Of a stretch of 61,902 bases of DNA, positions 31,070 to 39,872 are shown piece by piece. The DNA is from a virus, in IMG/VR virus record IMGVR_UViG_3300005530_000008, positions 1-61,902 of that record; one strand, written 5' to 3'. Under the pieces are notes generated by a model. The model was not told the DNA's origin. It ran no database searches and worked only from the letters and a program-made list of their open reading frames with translations. Numbering within the stretch: position 1 is the stretch's first letter; each line of letters starts with the position of its first letter. Position numbers and translations under genes: made by a program.

Positions 31070-33343
31070 CTATCCTATGACGCTGCCACTCAGGGTGAGT
31101 AATCCGCCGAGTTGTCTCAGCAGGTCCTGTAATGTGAACTTGACGTTTGACGCCGAAACAGTATACAACGGACTCTGAATGATGTTAGCGCCGATGTCAG
31201 TACCGATTCGGCTGATGTCAACCTGCTGAATTAGGAAGTCCCCGGTCAGACCAGCGATATTGACATGAACACTGCGCCCAGGACCAACTTTCGAATCGCG
31301 GGTCGGGTAATCAAACGAAATGATCGGATTTTTGAAGTATGCGAGTTCGGCTGCCGCTCTCGCCTTGACCATTGCGTCAGTAACGAGCGAGCCGTCGCTG
31401 ATGAACTCTTCACGAACTCCAGTATCGCCATTTCCCAGTAATGCCGCAAGAGCTGCTTGTGAAGCCGCATCATCTGCCTGCGTAAAGGACGAAACTGATA
31501 AACCCGACGGAAGTGCCGCACCAGTGCTGAGACCCGTAACGCCTAGAAGCGCCGCTGAACTTCGCAGAACGGTGCCGGGTGTCGGGAAGCTCGCGCCAGC
31601 AGAGAATGCCTGAACTACGAGATTGTTGCCGCTCGCAGTGTACCAAAACGCTGCCCCACCGTTGTAGGTCATCACACCAGGGGAGACGACGTTAGTTCCA
31701 GGGTCACAAACAACCGCTAGTCCGCCAATGCTCGAAACGATCGCTGTCGTCCCAGAGTAAGCTGCCGAGTTGAACACCGGGGCGAACACGCCCAGGGAGT
31801 TATCTGGAACGTTGTCGAAGAACGGTGACGTAAGGCCGCTCTGACCAAGCTGAATGGAGCCAACGAGCTGATATTGACCAAACGAGTTTGCAATTGGCTT
31901 GCGATAAACGTTGATCGCATATGCGCCATTGACTCGGAACGGGAACAGCGCGTTCATGTTGATGTTCATTTGCACCCGGGCCCCGTTAAAGCCCGAGAGC
32001 ACGCTCGTGAACGCTCCAAGTGTCGTTTCACCAGCCAGCGTCAGCGTCGTAAATCCGTAGAAGTACGATCCCGACGGAAGCTGACCACCGCTCAGTACTG
32101 ACGTGCTTTGAACCACGAAAGACGGTGGCGAAATGTACTGAATAGTAGACGTCACAAGTGACGACTGAGTCGCCTGGGTGTACGAAACCGGCGTTGGCGT
32201 CTTCATCGGCCCAGGAGTACCTGCGACTGGGATATCGACAAGTGCCTGTCCCGGTCCACTTAGGTTGAAAGCCAGAGCAGAACTGATTGGTATGAACGAT
32301 GCTCCGCCAGCTCCAATTGGAATCGAAGTGCTGCCGCCGCTTCCACCCTTTACCTTGATTCTGTTACGAATCTGGCTAATGTCAACCTTGTACTTGAAAG
32401 CTGGGTCAATCATCGCCGTCGTGTTGCTGACGTCAATGGGGTCCGGTACAGCGTCAGTTTCGGCCGCCAAGTAGGCGTGAACGATCTTGCTGTCGTCAAT
32501 CCGCCAGTAACCGCCGATGGCGGACATCAACTTCGAAATACAGTGCGGCAGATCTTGAGTACCGTCGAAATTGATTGTCGTAAGCGTTGCAGTAACGCCT
32601 GCGCTGATAGATGTCGCAGCAAATCCGGGAGGCCCATACAAGGTTAACAGATTTGCGATGATGGTTCCAGCGCTGGTGTTCACGTACGAAACGTTCGGAT
32701 AACGTTCACTCAGAAGGAACGTGTAACCAGTGCACGTGACTTGGTAAACTGTATTACCAAGGAGCTTGTCAAATGACTGCTCAACTTGGGTAATTGTGCC
32801 GCCAAAGATCAGATTTGCTGGGAATACCGACTGCAAAGCAATCTTGACGTCCATTCCGGCGGTAGGAGGAGTGCCGGTCTTGTTAACCGTAAGAGTGCAG
32901 CGTTTCGGTTGATCCCCCGCTACGTTGGTAATTCGGATGCTTTCGTAGCGAACAAGGTTCGAGAAATCGCTCCCGTTGAACGTGATAATCGGCTGAAATT
33001 GTCCCGGCGAACCAATCGTTCCAACTAGTGGTACAACATCATGAATGACGAGCGGAGATAGCTGAACCGACATTCCGCCAGCTCTTGCAGCAATTGGCGG
33101 AAGTCGGACTGTGATGTTTTGAGCTCCAAGAATACCTGGAGTCGTAACGTTCAGAAGTAGCGGCAGCGACGCTGGGTATTGAGCCGGTCCCTGAGTAGTA
33201 GCCGGCGATACGTTTCTTTCCGTAACTACGATAGGCGTGACGACAGCCGTAATGTTGCCTGGAGTTCCAGACACCGCTGGAGCGCTGACGTTTCCTGTCA
33301 GGGCTGCGACAACGCCGACCTGTTGAAGAAAGAGAAGAATCAT
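31070..33343 (-). CDS. Minor tail protein / tail hub
   Basis: A 757-residue, beta-rich protein directly after the tape measure gene (4-nt overlap). The N-terminal 130 residues are Val- and Pro-rich; residues from about 150 (RYESIRITNVAGDQPKRCTLTVNKTG, then VKIALQSVFPANLIFGGTITQVEQSF) resemble the baseplate-hub (gp27-like) domains of long-tailed phages, and the C-terminal part (KNPIISFDYPTRDSKVGPGRSVHV) is also hub-like. It should form the tip to which fibres attach. Confidence 0.7.
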   Translation of the reverse strand: MILLFLQQVGVVAALTGNVSAPAVSGTPGNITAVVTPIVVTERNVSPATTQGPAQYPASLPLLLNVTTPGILGAQNITVRLPPIAARAGGMSVQLSPLVIHDVVPLVGTIGSPGQFQPIITFNGSDFSNLVRYESIRITNVAGDQPKRCTLTVNKTGTPPTAGMDVKIALQSVFPANLIFGGTITQVEQSFDKLLGNTVYQVTCTGYTFLLSERYPNVSYVNTSAGTIIANLLTLYGPPGFAATSISAGVTATLTTINFDGTQDLPHCISKLMSAIGGYWRIDDSKIVHAYLAAETDAVPDPIDVSNTTAMIDPAFKYKVDISQIRNRIKVKGGSGGSTSIPIGAGGASFIPISSALAFNLSGPGQALVDIPVAGTPGPMKTPTPVSYTQATQSSLVTSTIQYISPPSFVVQSTSVLSGGQLPSGSYFYGFTTLTLAGETTLGAFTSVLSGFNGARVQMNINMNALFPFRVNGAYAINVYRKPIANSFGQYQLVGSIQLGQSGLTSPFFDNVPDNSLGVFAPVFNSAAYSGTTAIVSSIGGLAVVCDPGTNVVSPGVMTYNGGAAFWYTASGNNLVVQAFSAGASFPTPGTVLRSSAALLGVTGLSTGAALPSGLSVSSFTQADDAASQAALAALLGNGDTGVREEFISDGSLVTDAMVKARAAAELAYFKNPIISFDYPTRDSKVGPGRSVHVNIAGLTGDFLIQQVDISRIGTDIGANIIQSPLYTVSASNVKFTLQDLLRQLGGLLTLSGSVIG

Positions 33344-35703
33344 GCAGTACCGAGCTTCATGCCACCCTTAAGTATATCCATGATGTGCTGGCCAATCATA
33401 CGGCCAAGATCTTCTTTGGCTGAATGATCCATCACACCGCTAACACTTACGTGAATCTCGGTCTTACCAGCCGGAACTCCGCTAGGCGAGACGCTAGCCC
33501 CTCTAGGCAGGTTCACGTATTCACGACCTCGCTCGCCGACCTCCGCGATACCGCCAGGGGCGAAATCTGTACCATCGGCGAACTGAGGAACATTGGCCTG
33601 ACGCCAGAGCTGGCTGAGCGTGGCCTGTCGGCCAATGTATCCGCCGGCTGTTCCATAAGCTGCCGTGCCGCCGCCGTCAGGTCCAAAGAACATCCCGTCC
33701 CTGTGCTGACCACCGTCCCCAGCCATCGTTGCGAGTCCAGAACCAGCTGCTGTCACGCTCTGGGCCAAAACCTTGGCGCTGTTGGCGGCGTTCACCATGG
33801 ACTTGCCAGCTGTATCGACCGAAGCCGCAGCTTTGTTGGCCGCGTTCATCGTTTCTTCAAAAGCTCTTGCGGCTGCGATTTGCAGGGCGTTCGCGTCGTC
33901 CTGGGTAATCATCCCAGCCTTGAGCTTCATGTCGATTTCTTGCTGGGCCTCTTCGTACCTGCGCTCTGCCGCGTCGGCGATGTTCAGGTGAGCATCATCG
34001 GGAGTACCGTCGAGCCGTTGCCCGTCTCCCTTGGCGTTCGAAGCACGAGCCAACCTCGCGGCCTGAGCCTGAGAGATCAGGATTCGCGTGATGTTATCTT
34101 CTTCAGCGGCAATCTGCTTCGAAATCCGCTCGTGGTTTCGTGCGTAGATGTCCTGAGCCTGAGTTCGCTCTTTTTCCGTCGAGAGCGACTTGAGCATTGT
34201 ATCAAGAACTTGCTTCTCGTCGGCGTCCTGCTGCTTCAAATCGCTGATGTGCGACTGAGCAGCGGACAGAGGAGCAATTTGCTGGAACATCTTGATTTCG
34301 TTGTCGAGCTCACTTGAGCGGATGCGGGCCAAATTCGCCTCGTCCGCAAGGTTTTTTCGAACCATCTGGCTCGTTGCGTCAGACTCGTTGTCGATACGAA
34401 TCTTCTGCTCAAGTTCCCTGATGAGCGCACGTTCAGCTTCGGCAGCGTCCTTCAGCTGCTGAATGTACTGCTTGTACTGGCTTGATGTAATGTCAAGGTG
34501 AGCAGCATTTGCCTCAGTCAGTTCTCCAAGTTTCTTGAGCTGCTCAAGTTCCTTGATCTGTTCGTCGGTCAGCGCCTTGACGCTGTTCTTCTCATCAGTC
34601 AGCTGTCTGATATAAGCTGCACCGACATCGAGTGACGGCGTTGACGCTGGAGATGGACCTGCTCCCGCTCCCGCTCCAGCTCCAGCTCGTGCTCCCGTAG
34701 GCTGAGCCGAAACAGTAGGATTCGCTTGCTCAGGAGCAGTAACGGTGATGCCTTGAAGCGCTAGCAGTGACGTAATCCAGGGTGGGAGCCCCGAATTCGT
34801 GCTGGTTCCTGGACCGCCGCCACCGAAAAATGGTGCCGCTAATGCAGCGACAAGCTTTTGACCGTCGTCAATGATTCCCGAAACGATCGGCTTGAGCTCG
34901 GACCCAAAACTCCGATACATCGCGAGCGTGTTGCTCAGCGCATGAACCGTATCGTCGCCCATAGCGGCGTTGTTTTTGCGAGCTTCAGCCTCAAGAGATG
35001 CAAGTTGCTTGATAAGCGGGTCAATGGCGTCAGTCCCGAAGAGCGCAACTTCGGCCTTCGTTCGCTGCAGCTGAGTTGGCAGTGCGGCAATCGCGGCGGC
35101 AGTTTTGTCAAATCGCTCGTCAGGGTTCATTGCCAAAACCGCACCAAGCGAGAGGCCGATGTCGTGCAGCGCGTCAACGGCACCCGATTTTGCGGAAGCA
35201 AGGTTCTTGTCAAACGTGTCGATAGCAGTCGAGACCTTCGTGAACGGAATCCCGAGCTTATCGGCTCCGTACTCCAGTTCCTGGAGCTTGCCAAGCGTCA
35301 TGTCGGTCGAGCTGCTCAGCTTGACCATGCCGTCGGCGGCCTCGAACAAACCTTCAACAAAATTGAAAGTTCCACGAATGGCGTAAAGAATCACCATCCG
35401 CTCGATCAGCCGAGTCGCAAGACCGTCAAGTGCCGCCATCGACTGACCGGTTCGACCAAGCTGGCTTCGGACCTCTTCCTGACCTGCTCCTGACGAAGCG
35501 CTGGCGGCCGATAACTGCGCAAACCTGAACTCCGCCATCTGAAGCTGTGCGTTCAGGGTGTTGAAGGAGGCAACGCTTGCAGTTCCCAGCGTACCGAGTT
35601 GGTATTCCAGCGCCTGGACTCGTTGCGCAGCTCGTTCCATCGCGGGAGTCATGTTGTCCCGCGCGCTCAGAACTGCTTCAACTTCTCCGGCGCTAACTGG
35701 CAT
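33340..35703 (-). CDS. Tail tape measure protein
   Basis: A 787-residue protein after the tail chaperones. The N-terminus has coiled-coil heptads; residues 95-125 contain a hydrophobic segment (LIERMVILYAIRGTFNFVEGLF); a Gly/Ala-rich stretch (GARAGAGAGAGAG) and Pro-rich linker lie in the middle; long helices rich in Glu, Gln and Lys follow; the C-terminus is AKEDLGRMIGQHIMDILKGG. At about 0.15 nm per residue the tail should be near 118 nm, consistent with a siphovirus. Confidence 0.92.
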   Translation of the reverse strand: MPVSAGEVEAVLSARDNMTPAMERAAQRVQALEYQLGTLGTASVASFNTLNAQLQMAEFRFAQLSAASASSGAGQEEVRSQLGRTGQSMAALDGLATRLIERMVILYAIRGTFNFVEGLFEAADGMVKLSSSTDMTLGKLQELEYGADKLGIPFTKVSTAIDTFDKNLASAKSGAVDALHDIGLSLGAVLAMNPDERFDKTAAAIAALPTQLQRTKAEVALFGTDAIDPLIKQLASLEAEARKNNAAMGDDTVHALSNTLAMYRSFGSELKPIVSGIIDDGQKLVAALAAPFFGGGGPGTSTNSGLPPWITSLLALQGITVTAPEQANPTVSAQPTGARAGAGAGAGAGPSPASTPSLDVGAAYIRQLTDEKNSVKALTDEQIKELEQLKKLGELTEANAAHLDITSSQYKQYIQQLKDAAEAERALIRELEQKIRIDNESDATSQMVRKNLADEANLARIRSSELDNEIKMFQQIAPLSAAQSHISDLKQQDADEKQVLDTMLKSLSTEKERTQAQDIYARNHERISKQIAAEEDNITRILISQAQAARLARASNAKGDGQRLDGTPDDAHLNIADAAERRYEEAQQEIDMKLKAGMITQDDANALQIAAARAFEETMNAANKAAASVDTAGKSMVNAANSAKVLAQSVTAAGSGLATMAGDGGQHRDGMFFGPDGGGTAAYGTAGGYIGRQATLSQLWRQANVPQFADGTDFAPGGIAEVGERGREYVNLPRGASVSPSGVPAGKTEIHVSVSGVMDHSAKEDLGRMIGQHIMDILKGGMKLGTA

Positions 35704-35848
35704 TTCGTGCGACCTCTTCGTTAATCAGCTTTATGATTTGGCTGACGTACTCGGGTGGAGCCTTGCAAAGATCGTCGTAACTCCACCCCATCCACTTCAT
35801 TACGTAGATGTCTGAAACGATGATGCCTTCAGAGTATTCCTCGCGAGT
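35693..35848 (-). CDS. Frameshift extension of the tail assembly chaperone (gpGT-type)
   Basis: The upstream chaperone gene contains eight A residues (minus strand, 35855-35848). A -1 slip there gives Q-K-K-T-R-E-E-Y-S and then 45 further residues ending NEEVARNAS at a stop 11 nt inside the tape measure gene, total about 167 residues. The frame-shifted segment is well-formed protein sequence (DIYVMKWMGWSYDDLCKAPPEYV). This is the classical G/GT arrangement of long-tailed phages. Confidence 0.9.
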   Translation of the reverse strand, partial: TREEYSEGIIVSDIYVMKWMGWSYDDLCKAPPEYVSQIIKLINEEVARNAS

Positions 35849-36195
35849 TTTTTTTGGTCGGATCGCTTCGTCACATGCTCGAAGATCGCAGTGCTGATCT
35901 CGGTGAAGGTCTCCGGGTCGAGGTTGCGAATCGCGTCCATCGAGAGCGGAACGGGCTTGTCGTCAGGCCCTCTGAACGACCAATCTTTCAGGAAAATCTC
36001 GGCTCTGAGAAGCTCGTAAATGGTCCAGTCGATGGGGTTGATGAGTTTTCCATCGATCATGACTGGAGGTAGGAGACCAGCGTTTTCGAGCTTCTTCTGG
36101 TCACCGGTGTTGAGGTCGGTCTTCAGCTCAATCCAGTCACCGTCCGAGATTTCGATGCGGGTAACGTCAGCGGAAACGAAGCGGTTGCGAGGCAT
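35800..36195 (-). CDS. Tail assembly chaperone (gpG-type)
   Basis: A 131-residue protein starting at ATG 36195 behind a GGAGC site. The N-terminal part (RFVSADVTRIEISDGDWIELKTDLNTGD) and the helical middle match the small tail chaperones that coat the tape measure during tail assembly. A poly-A slip site near codon 114 produces the longer GT form. It lies between the tail tube block and the tape measure, as usual. Confidence 0.85.
   Translation of the reverse strand: MPRNRFVSADVTRIEISDGDWIELKTDLNTGDQKKLENAGLLPPVMIDGKLINPIDWTIYELLRAEIFLKDWSFRGPDDKPVPLSMDAIRNLDPETFTEISTAIFEHVTKRSDQKKLARNTLKASSFQTST
35848..35855 (-). promoter_or_regulatory. Programmed -1 frameshift site (A8 run)
   Basis: Codons GAC-CAA-AAA-AAA-CTC on the minus strand. 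Slippage by -1 on the A-run moves ribosomes into the GT frame, which stays open to 35693. The run lies in a gene pair where this device is nearly universal. Confidence 0.9.
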
Positions 36196-36206
36196 GCCAT
36201 TTGCTC

Positions 36207-36491
36207 CTAAAACTTCACCACAGGATTGCCGAAAACACGAAACGTGACGGTCGAACCAGCGAAAAACTGCTCATCGACACTCTCTACTGGCCAAACCCAC
36301 CAACATTTACCGAGCCACAGGTAAATCTCGGTAGGTTTTTGCGTCGCCCAGTATCGATTTGCCGAAGCAATCTCTGCGACGATGTCAGACTGCACAACGC
36401 CGATACCGGCGGCTTGGGGAATGACGGTCCAAGTTCTGATCGTCGCCGCGTCTTCACAGCCAACGCGGACTTTCCCCAAGCCGTCGATCAT
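36207..36491 (-). CDS. Hypothetical protein between tail tube and chaperone
   Basis: A 94-residue protein starting at ATG 36491 with an even mix of strands and helices (VVQSDIVAEIASANRYWATQKPTEIYLWLGKCWWVW). It is coupled to the tail tube gene. No family recognised; a minor tail or chaperone-related role is suggested by place only. Confidence 0.5.
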   Translation of the reverse strand: MIDGLGKVRVGCEDAATIRTWTVIPQAAGIGVVQSDIVAEIASANRYWATQKPTEIYLWLGKCWWVWPVESVDEQFFAGSTVTFRVFGNPVVKF

Positions 36492-36492
36492 C

Positions 36493-36906
36493 TTACTGGA
36501 AGCTGAGCGGGCCCTGCCCCGTGAGCTTCAACCCGTTGTTGGCCTTCGTCGTGGTGCTGCCGGCGACGATCTTCGTCAGCTGGAACCACGCCGTGCCGTA
36601 GTAGTAGTTCGTCATGCTCGCCGCACCGTTCGGGTACAGGTAGAACTTCTCCGCCTGCGTGCTGCCAGCCGAGCACAGCCAGAGCTGCGTCGAGGTCGGA
36701 TCGAAGTTTCCCGAGAACGTGCCGGTGTAGCCCTGGAGTCCCTTGACGAAGTACTTCCAGGTGTTGTTCAGCGGCGTGACGTCGACAGACGCCATGTCGA
36801 AGTCGAGCGACCAGTCGAGCTGATCGCCAACATTGATTGGTGCAGCGCCACCCGCGCCGATGTAGATGACCGCACCCTTACCGTGGATAGCGTTTGAACC
36901 AGGCAT
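36493..36906 (-). CDS. Major tail tube protein (probable)
   Basis: A 137-residue beta-rich protein starting at ATG 36906 behind GGAGAA. The pattern GDQLDWSLDFDMASVDVTPLNNTWKYFVKGLQGYTGTFSGNFD is that of siphovirus tail tube subunits, in which a beta-sandwich forms stacked hexameric rings. Gene order (terminator, then tube, then chaperones, then tape measure) supports it; a glycosyltransferase gene interrupts the order just upstream. Confidence 0.75.
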   Translation of the reverse strand: MPGSNAIHGKGAVIYIGAGGAAPINVGDQLDWSLDFDMASVDVTPLNNTWKYFVKGLQGYTGTFSGNFDPTSTQLWLCSAGSTQAEKFYLYPNGAASMTNYYYGTAWFQLTKIVAGSTTTKANNGLKLTGQGPLSFQ

Positions 36907-36915
36907 CTTTTCTCC

Positions 36916-37896
36916 TTACGAAATGGCTGAAATGAGGTCGCAAACCCGGCTATCGAAAGTCTCGTTCTGAACCAAGTGACGTGCTTGGTCTGCAAGGCTG
37001 GCCCGTTGGCCCTCATTCTTCAGGAAATACTTGACCTGCTCTTGCAACTGTTTTGGTGACGTAAACGTTGGAACAGTCATGCCAAACAGAGACGAAAGAT
37101 CTTCACGCGAATCGGATAGCTGGAACGCGCCACACGCTGCCAACTCGTACACCCGAGGTCCTGGAGTCTTCGCCAATCGACTTGCCCTGTGAAAGTTCAA
37201 ACAGATCTTTGCGCTTGAGTAAATCTCTGAAATCTGCGCATTGTCGACGATGCCGGGTCGGTAAAACTTGAAAAGCGGGCTCTTCTCGTCAAGGTCCGGC
37301 CAATTTCCGTAAAGTCGAAGATCGATGCCGGTCCAGTCGGCATACTCAAGAAACGCCTGTCGCTCGCGCCAACCCGTTCCGACCATCACGACGTCACAAA
37401 CATGATCTTTTGAAACGGGAGAAGGTTTGTGAAATTCGGGGTCAAACGACGGCGCCAGAAGCGTCCACCCATACGTTTCAGCAGACGAGCGATCATTCGT
37501 GAAAACCTTCGCCTTCGTGTCAATGCCGACGTGCGTGAGGTCGACCCACTGCTTTTGAAACTCGTCATCGTACGGACTTTCCGTCAAGATCACCGCAGCG
37601 GGAATCTTGAGCTTCGCCAGAGACCAGAGGGCGATCGGGTGCACGTTCAGCCCCGAGATAATTAGGACGAGATCGACCTCACCGTAGAGAGCCTCGAGAG
37701 CGATATTCTCAGAGGCTTGCCGGCACAAAATCTCGGGTGGCACGCCTTCGGGCAGCGCCTTCTGATGATATGTGTACCGAGCCTTCATCGAGTACTCGCA
37801 GATTTGATGACCTGCTCGCTCGAGCGCTCGCCTGTAACCGCGTGACACGTCCGCGATGGACATCGAAACGGACGGCGTCACGAGTAGAATCTTCAT
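36916..37896 (-). CDS. Glycosyltransferase (GT4/GT-B, CgeB-like)
   Basis: A 326-residue protein starting at ATG 37896. The N-terminal domain (MKILLVTPSVSMSIADVSRGYRRALE) and the C-terminal run YSSAKICLNFHR, then GPRVYELAACGAFQLSDSREDL and GQRASLADQARHLV, match the spore-maturation-protein CgeB and family 4 type. It would transfer a sugar to an acceptor in the cytoplasm. Its position inside the tail module, between head-tail joining and tail tube genes, suggests that a virion protein is glycosylated. Confidence 0.85.
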   Translation of the reverse strand: MKILLVTPSVSMSIADVSRGYRRALERAGHQICEYSMKARYTYHQKALPEGVPPEILCRQASENIALEALYGEVDLVLIISGLNVHPIALWSLAKLKIPAAVILTESPYDDEFQKQWVDLTHVGIDTKAKVFTNDRSSAETYGWTLLAPSFDPEFHKPSPVSKDHVCDVVMVGTGWRERQAFLEYADWTGIDLRLYGNWPDLDEKSPLFKFYRPGIVDNAQISEIYSSAKICLNFHRASRLAKTPGPRVYELAACGAFQLSDSREDLSSLFGMTVPTFTSPKQLQEQVKYFLKNEGQRASLADQARHLVQNETFDSRVCDLISAIS

Positions 37897-37898
37897 GC

Positions 37899-38054
37899 CT
37901 ATTCCTCGGGATCGGAAGGCGGATGGTCAGAAGTTGCCGGCTCCACAACCGACTCCGACTTCTCCGCTGGTTTTGCGCAGTTCACGCAGTTCCCCTCTGC
38001 ATCGGCGTGGGCTGCCTCGAGCATTCTATGGCACGTAGCGCACGTGGTCCACAT
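37899..38054 (-). CDS. Very small zinc-binding protein
   Basis: A 51-residue protein starting at ATG 38054 behind AGGGGGA. CATC and CVNC pairs 17 residues apart form a short zinc ribbon, and the tail is Pro-, Glu- and Ser-rich. It overlaps no other gene and fills the gap between the glycosyltransferase and tail terminator genes. Function unknown. Confidence 0.55.
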   Translation of the reverse strand: MWTTCATCHRMLEAAHADAEGNCVNCAKPAEKSESVVEPATSDHPPSDPEE

Positions 38055-38062
38055 GGGTCCCC

Positions 38063-38461
38063 CTAGGACGTACTGGGCTGCTTCGTGACTAAGAAGTTAC
38101 ACGCGAAGTAGCACCGAAAATTGTCGTCACGCTTCAGGTAGAACGGGTCAGCTAGCGGTTCCACTGATAAGAAGCCTGGCAAGCTGCCGTTCAGGATCGT
38201 GACAAACTGCGTCACGACCGACTGAATCAAAATTCGTGGCGTATCGTAGTCGTTTATCACGCCTCGAGTGAGTGCTTGAATCTTGGGATACACGAGCCCA
38301 AGAGTCTTGGTCCCAAGCAACGGTTCACTCTGACGTCCCGGATACTCGAGCAGCGCAATCAGGGCGTCAGGAGTGTCGGGAACGATTCCGTAGAACAAGT
38401 CGGTTCCCTGAGTGCCCAGCCCTTGCGTTTGCAAGAAAGTTGTAAGCTCGTTCAGGACCAC
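38063..38461 (-). CDS. Tail terminator / tail completion protein
   Basis: A 132-residue protein with the alpha/beta order of gpU- or minor-capsid-type tail terminators: an N-terminal helix (MVLNELTTFLQTQGLGTQGTDLFYGIVPDTPDALIALLEY), a central strand series (GLVYPKIQALTRG) and the phrase YDTPRILIQSVVTQF. It caps the tail tube end facing the head. Overlaps the gp10-like gene by one base. Confidence 0.75.
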   Translation of the reverse strand: MVLNELTTFLQTQGLGTQGTDLFYGIVPDTPDALIALLEYPGRQSEPLLGTKTLGLVYPKIQALTRGVINDYDTPRILIQSVVTQFVTILNGSLPGFLSVEPLADPFYLKRDDNFRCYFACNFLVTKQPSTS

Positions 38462-39033
38462 TATTCAAACCCTGCGTACGAAACCGCCGAATCCTCGAAG
38501 CCAACCGCTAATCCGCTGTCGCCGCCGAGCGCGTTCGAAACCGCTTGAGCAAGCCGGTCGGGAACCTTTCCAACTGCCTGATCGTACGGCCGTTCGAGGT
38601 ATTTGGGTCCACCGAACTCGTGGTGGAACGTCAAGTCCTCATGCTGAACCAACGCGTATTCCTGAGCACTTCGAACCCCGTGCTCAAGCGCCTCTGGTCC
38701 AACCACGCCGCCAAACCACATCGCAATCTGCGTGAGCTCGATGCCGCGATTTGGAATGTACTCGTCGCTGTCCCCAGAGTCCTTGAGGACTCCCGTTCGG
38801 AATGGGACGTAGTTCTCCTTCGCATCCTCGATAATCTCATGAGCGATTATCGAGAGCTCAGCACCAGCCGCATCCATTGCGACCGGACCCATTTTCCTAA
38901 GATTTGCGATTAGAGCTTCGATTCCTGTTACTCGAAACGATACGTCAGAGCCCTCGCTCCCAGACTGAAAATCGATCTTGGGAGGTTCTTTGACAAGCTT
39001 CGGTAACGGCGGAAGTTTCCAAACTTTACCCAA
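38461..39033 (-). CDS. HK97 gp10-like tail-completion protein
   Basis: A 190-residue protein. The gp10-like core is clear: HEIIEDAKENYVPFRTGVLKDSG followed by a beta segment and YALVQHEDLTFHHEFGGPKYLERPYDQA. A proline-rich N-terminus of about 30 residues is additional. This protein joins head and tail with the terminator. Confidence 0.85.
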   Translation of the reverse strand: MGKVWKLPPLPKLVKEPPKIDFQSGSEGSDVSFRVTGIEALIANLRKMGPVAMDAAGAELSIIAHEIIEDAKENYVPFRTGVLKDSGDSDEYIPNRGIELTQIAMWFGGVVGPEALEHGVRSAQEYALVQHEDLTFHHEFGGPKYLERPYDQAVGKVPDRLAQAVSNALGGDSGLAVGFEDSAVSYAGFE

Positions 39034-39358
39034 TTTTGATCACCACGTGATGCGGTCCGTTCTCATCCGAACTGAGATTCACGGCAAGCATCGGCGGCGA
39101 TGTGGGCACGTTTCCGGCCGGTAACGTGATCCGATCTTTCACGTTCGGGGCCACTGTCGTGCCCAGGGTAATGGTTCCTCGCGCCAGTACTTCCCGACCC
39201 TCAGCATTCACAATGAGGTGATTTTCCATCGAGATTCGGCAGCGAACCACGGTGGTGTTCAGCTCATCGTACGTAGGTTTTCCCGTTCTATCCTGACTCA
39301 GCCAAGCATTGAAGCTGACCGAGTCAGGCATGAAGTCGAGAAAGTCAGAAATCGGCAC
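39026..39358 (-). CDS. Head-tail joining protein (head closure, probable)
   Basis: A 110-residue beta-rich protein overlapping the gp10-like gene by 8 nt. TYDELNTTVVRCRISMENHLIVNAEGREVLARGTI is typical of phage head-closure or stopper proteins that follow the adaptor. Assignment rests on order and pattern. Confidence 0.65.
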   Translation of the reverse strand: MPISDFLDFMPDSVSFNAWLSQDRTGKPTYDELNTTVVRCRISMENHLIVNAEGREVLARGTITLGTTVAPNVKDRITLPAGNVPTSPPMLAVNLSSDENGPHHVVIKIG

Positions 39359-39359
39359 G

Positions 39360-39800
39360 TTAAACCGAAGTCAAGGGGTTTGCAGGCGGCGTCGCGGGCG
39401 ACGGAGCCAGCGGATTGTCATCCAGACCACGAAGAATCGACGGACGAATCCAATCGGGGTCTGCTTCCAAGGCTTCCTTGTCGGCGACCGAAATGCCGCC
39501 AGCGTAGGGAACCTGATAGTTCATTCCACGGGCTCGAAGTCCAAGTGCAAGCGCCGTGTAGAAAGCTCGGTCGTAGGCAATCATCAGCCCGTCGACCTTC
39601 TTCATCTTGACGGCGCCACCTCTTCCAATGAGAGTGTCGCAGATAGCGGCAGCCGCCATCCAAACGTTCATCTCGTTGGTGAGAACCCAGTTGATTTCTT
39701 CGTCTTGAACAATCGGAGACGCGGGGTTCGTGTCCTGGATTAGAAACCGAACCGCGTCTTTGGGACTGCTAGACGGATCTCCACTGTAGGACCATGCCAT
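39360..39800 (-). CDS. Head-tail connector (adaptor, gp6-like)
   Basis: A 146-residue protein beginning MAWSYSGDPSSSPKDAVRF and IQDEEINWVLTNE, a common start for siphovirus adaptor proteins, followed by a helical bundle (AAAAICDTLIGRGGAVKMKKVDGLMIAYD) and a flexible Pro-rich tail. A possible -10 (TACAAT, minus strand at 39819-39814) lies 13 nt before its ATG. Confidence 0.78.
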   Translation of the reverse strand: MAWSYSGDPSSSPKDAVRFLIQDTNPASPIVQDEEINWVLTNEMNVWMAAAAICDTLIGRGGAVKMKKVDGLMIAYDRAFYTALALGLRARGMNYQVPYAGGISVADKEALEADPDWIRPSILRGLDDNPLAPSPATPPANPLTSV

Positions 39801-39813
39801 GATGTACAGCTTT

Positions 39814-39819
39814 ATTGTA
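39814..39819 (-). promoter_or_regulatory. -10-like TACAAT before the connector gene
   Basis: TAGTACAAT on the minus strand, 13 nt before the ATG at 39800, has no convincing -35; a TGTACA occurs between -10 and ATG instead. An extended -10 or a weak internal promoter is possible. Confidence 0.4.
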
Positions 39820-39872
39820 CTACGCGGGTGGGAAAACTTGCGGTAATGTCTATCCGTGTATATTCTTTAACT

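Noticed and set aside
33424-34317. A 297-codon plus frame opposite the tape measure gene
   Set aside because: It is antisense to a certain gene and reflects its codon composition; the translation has no protein-like features.
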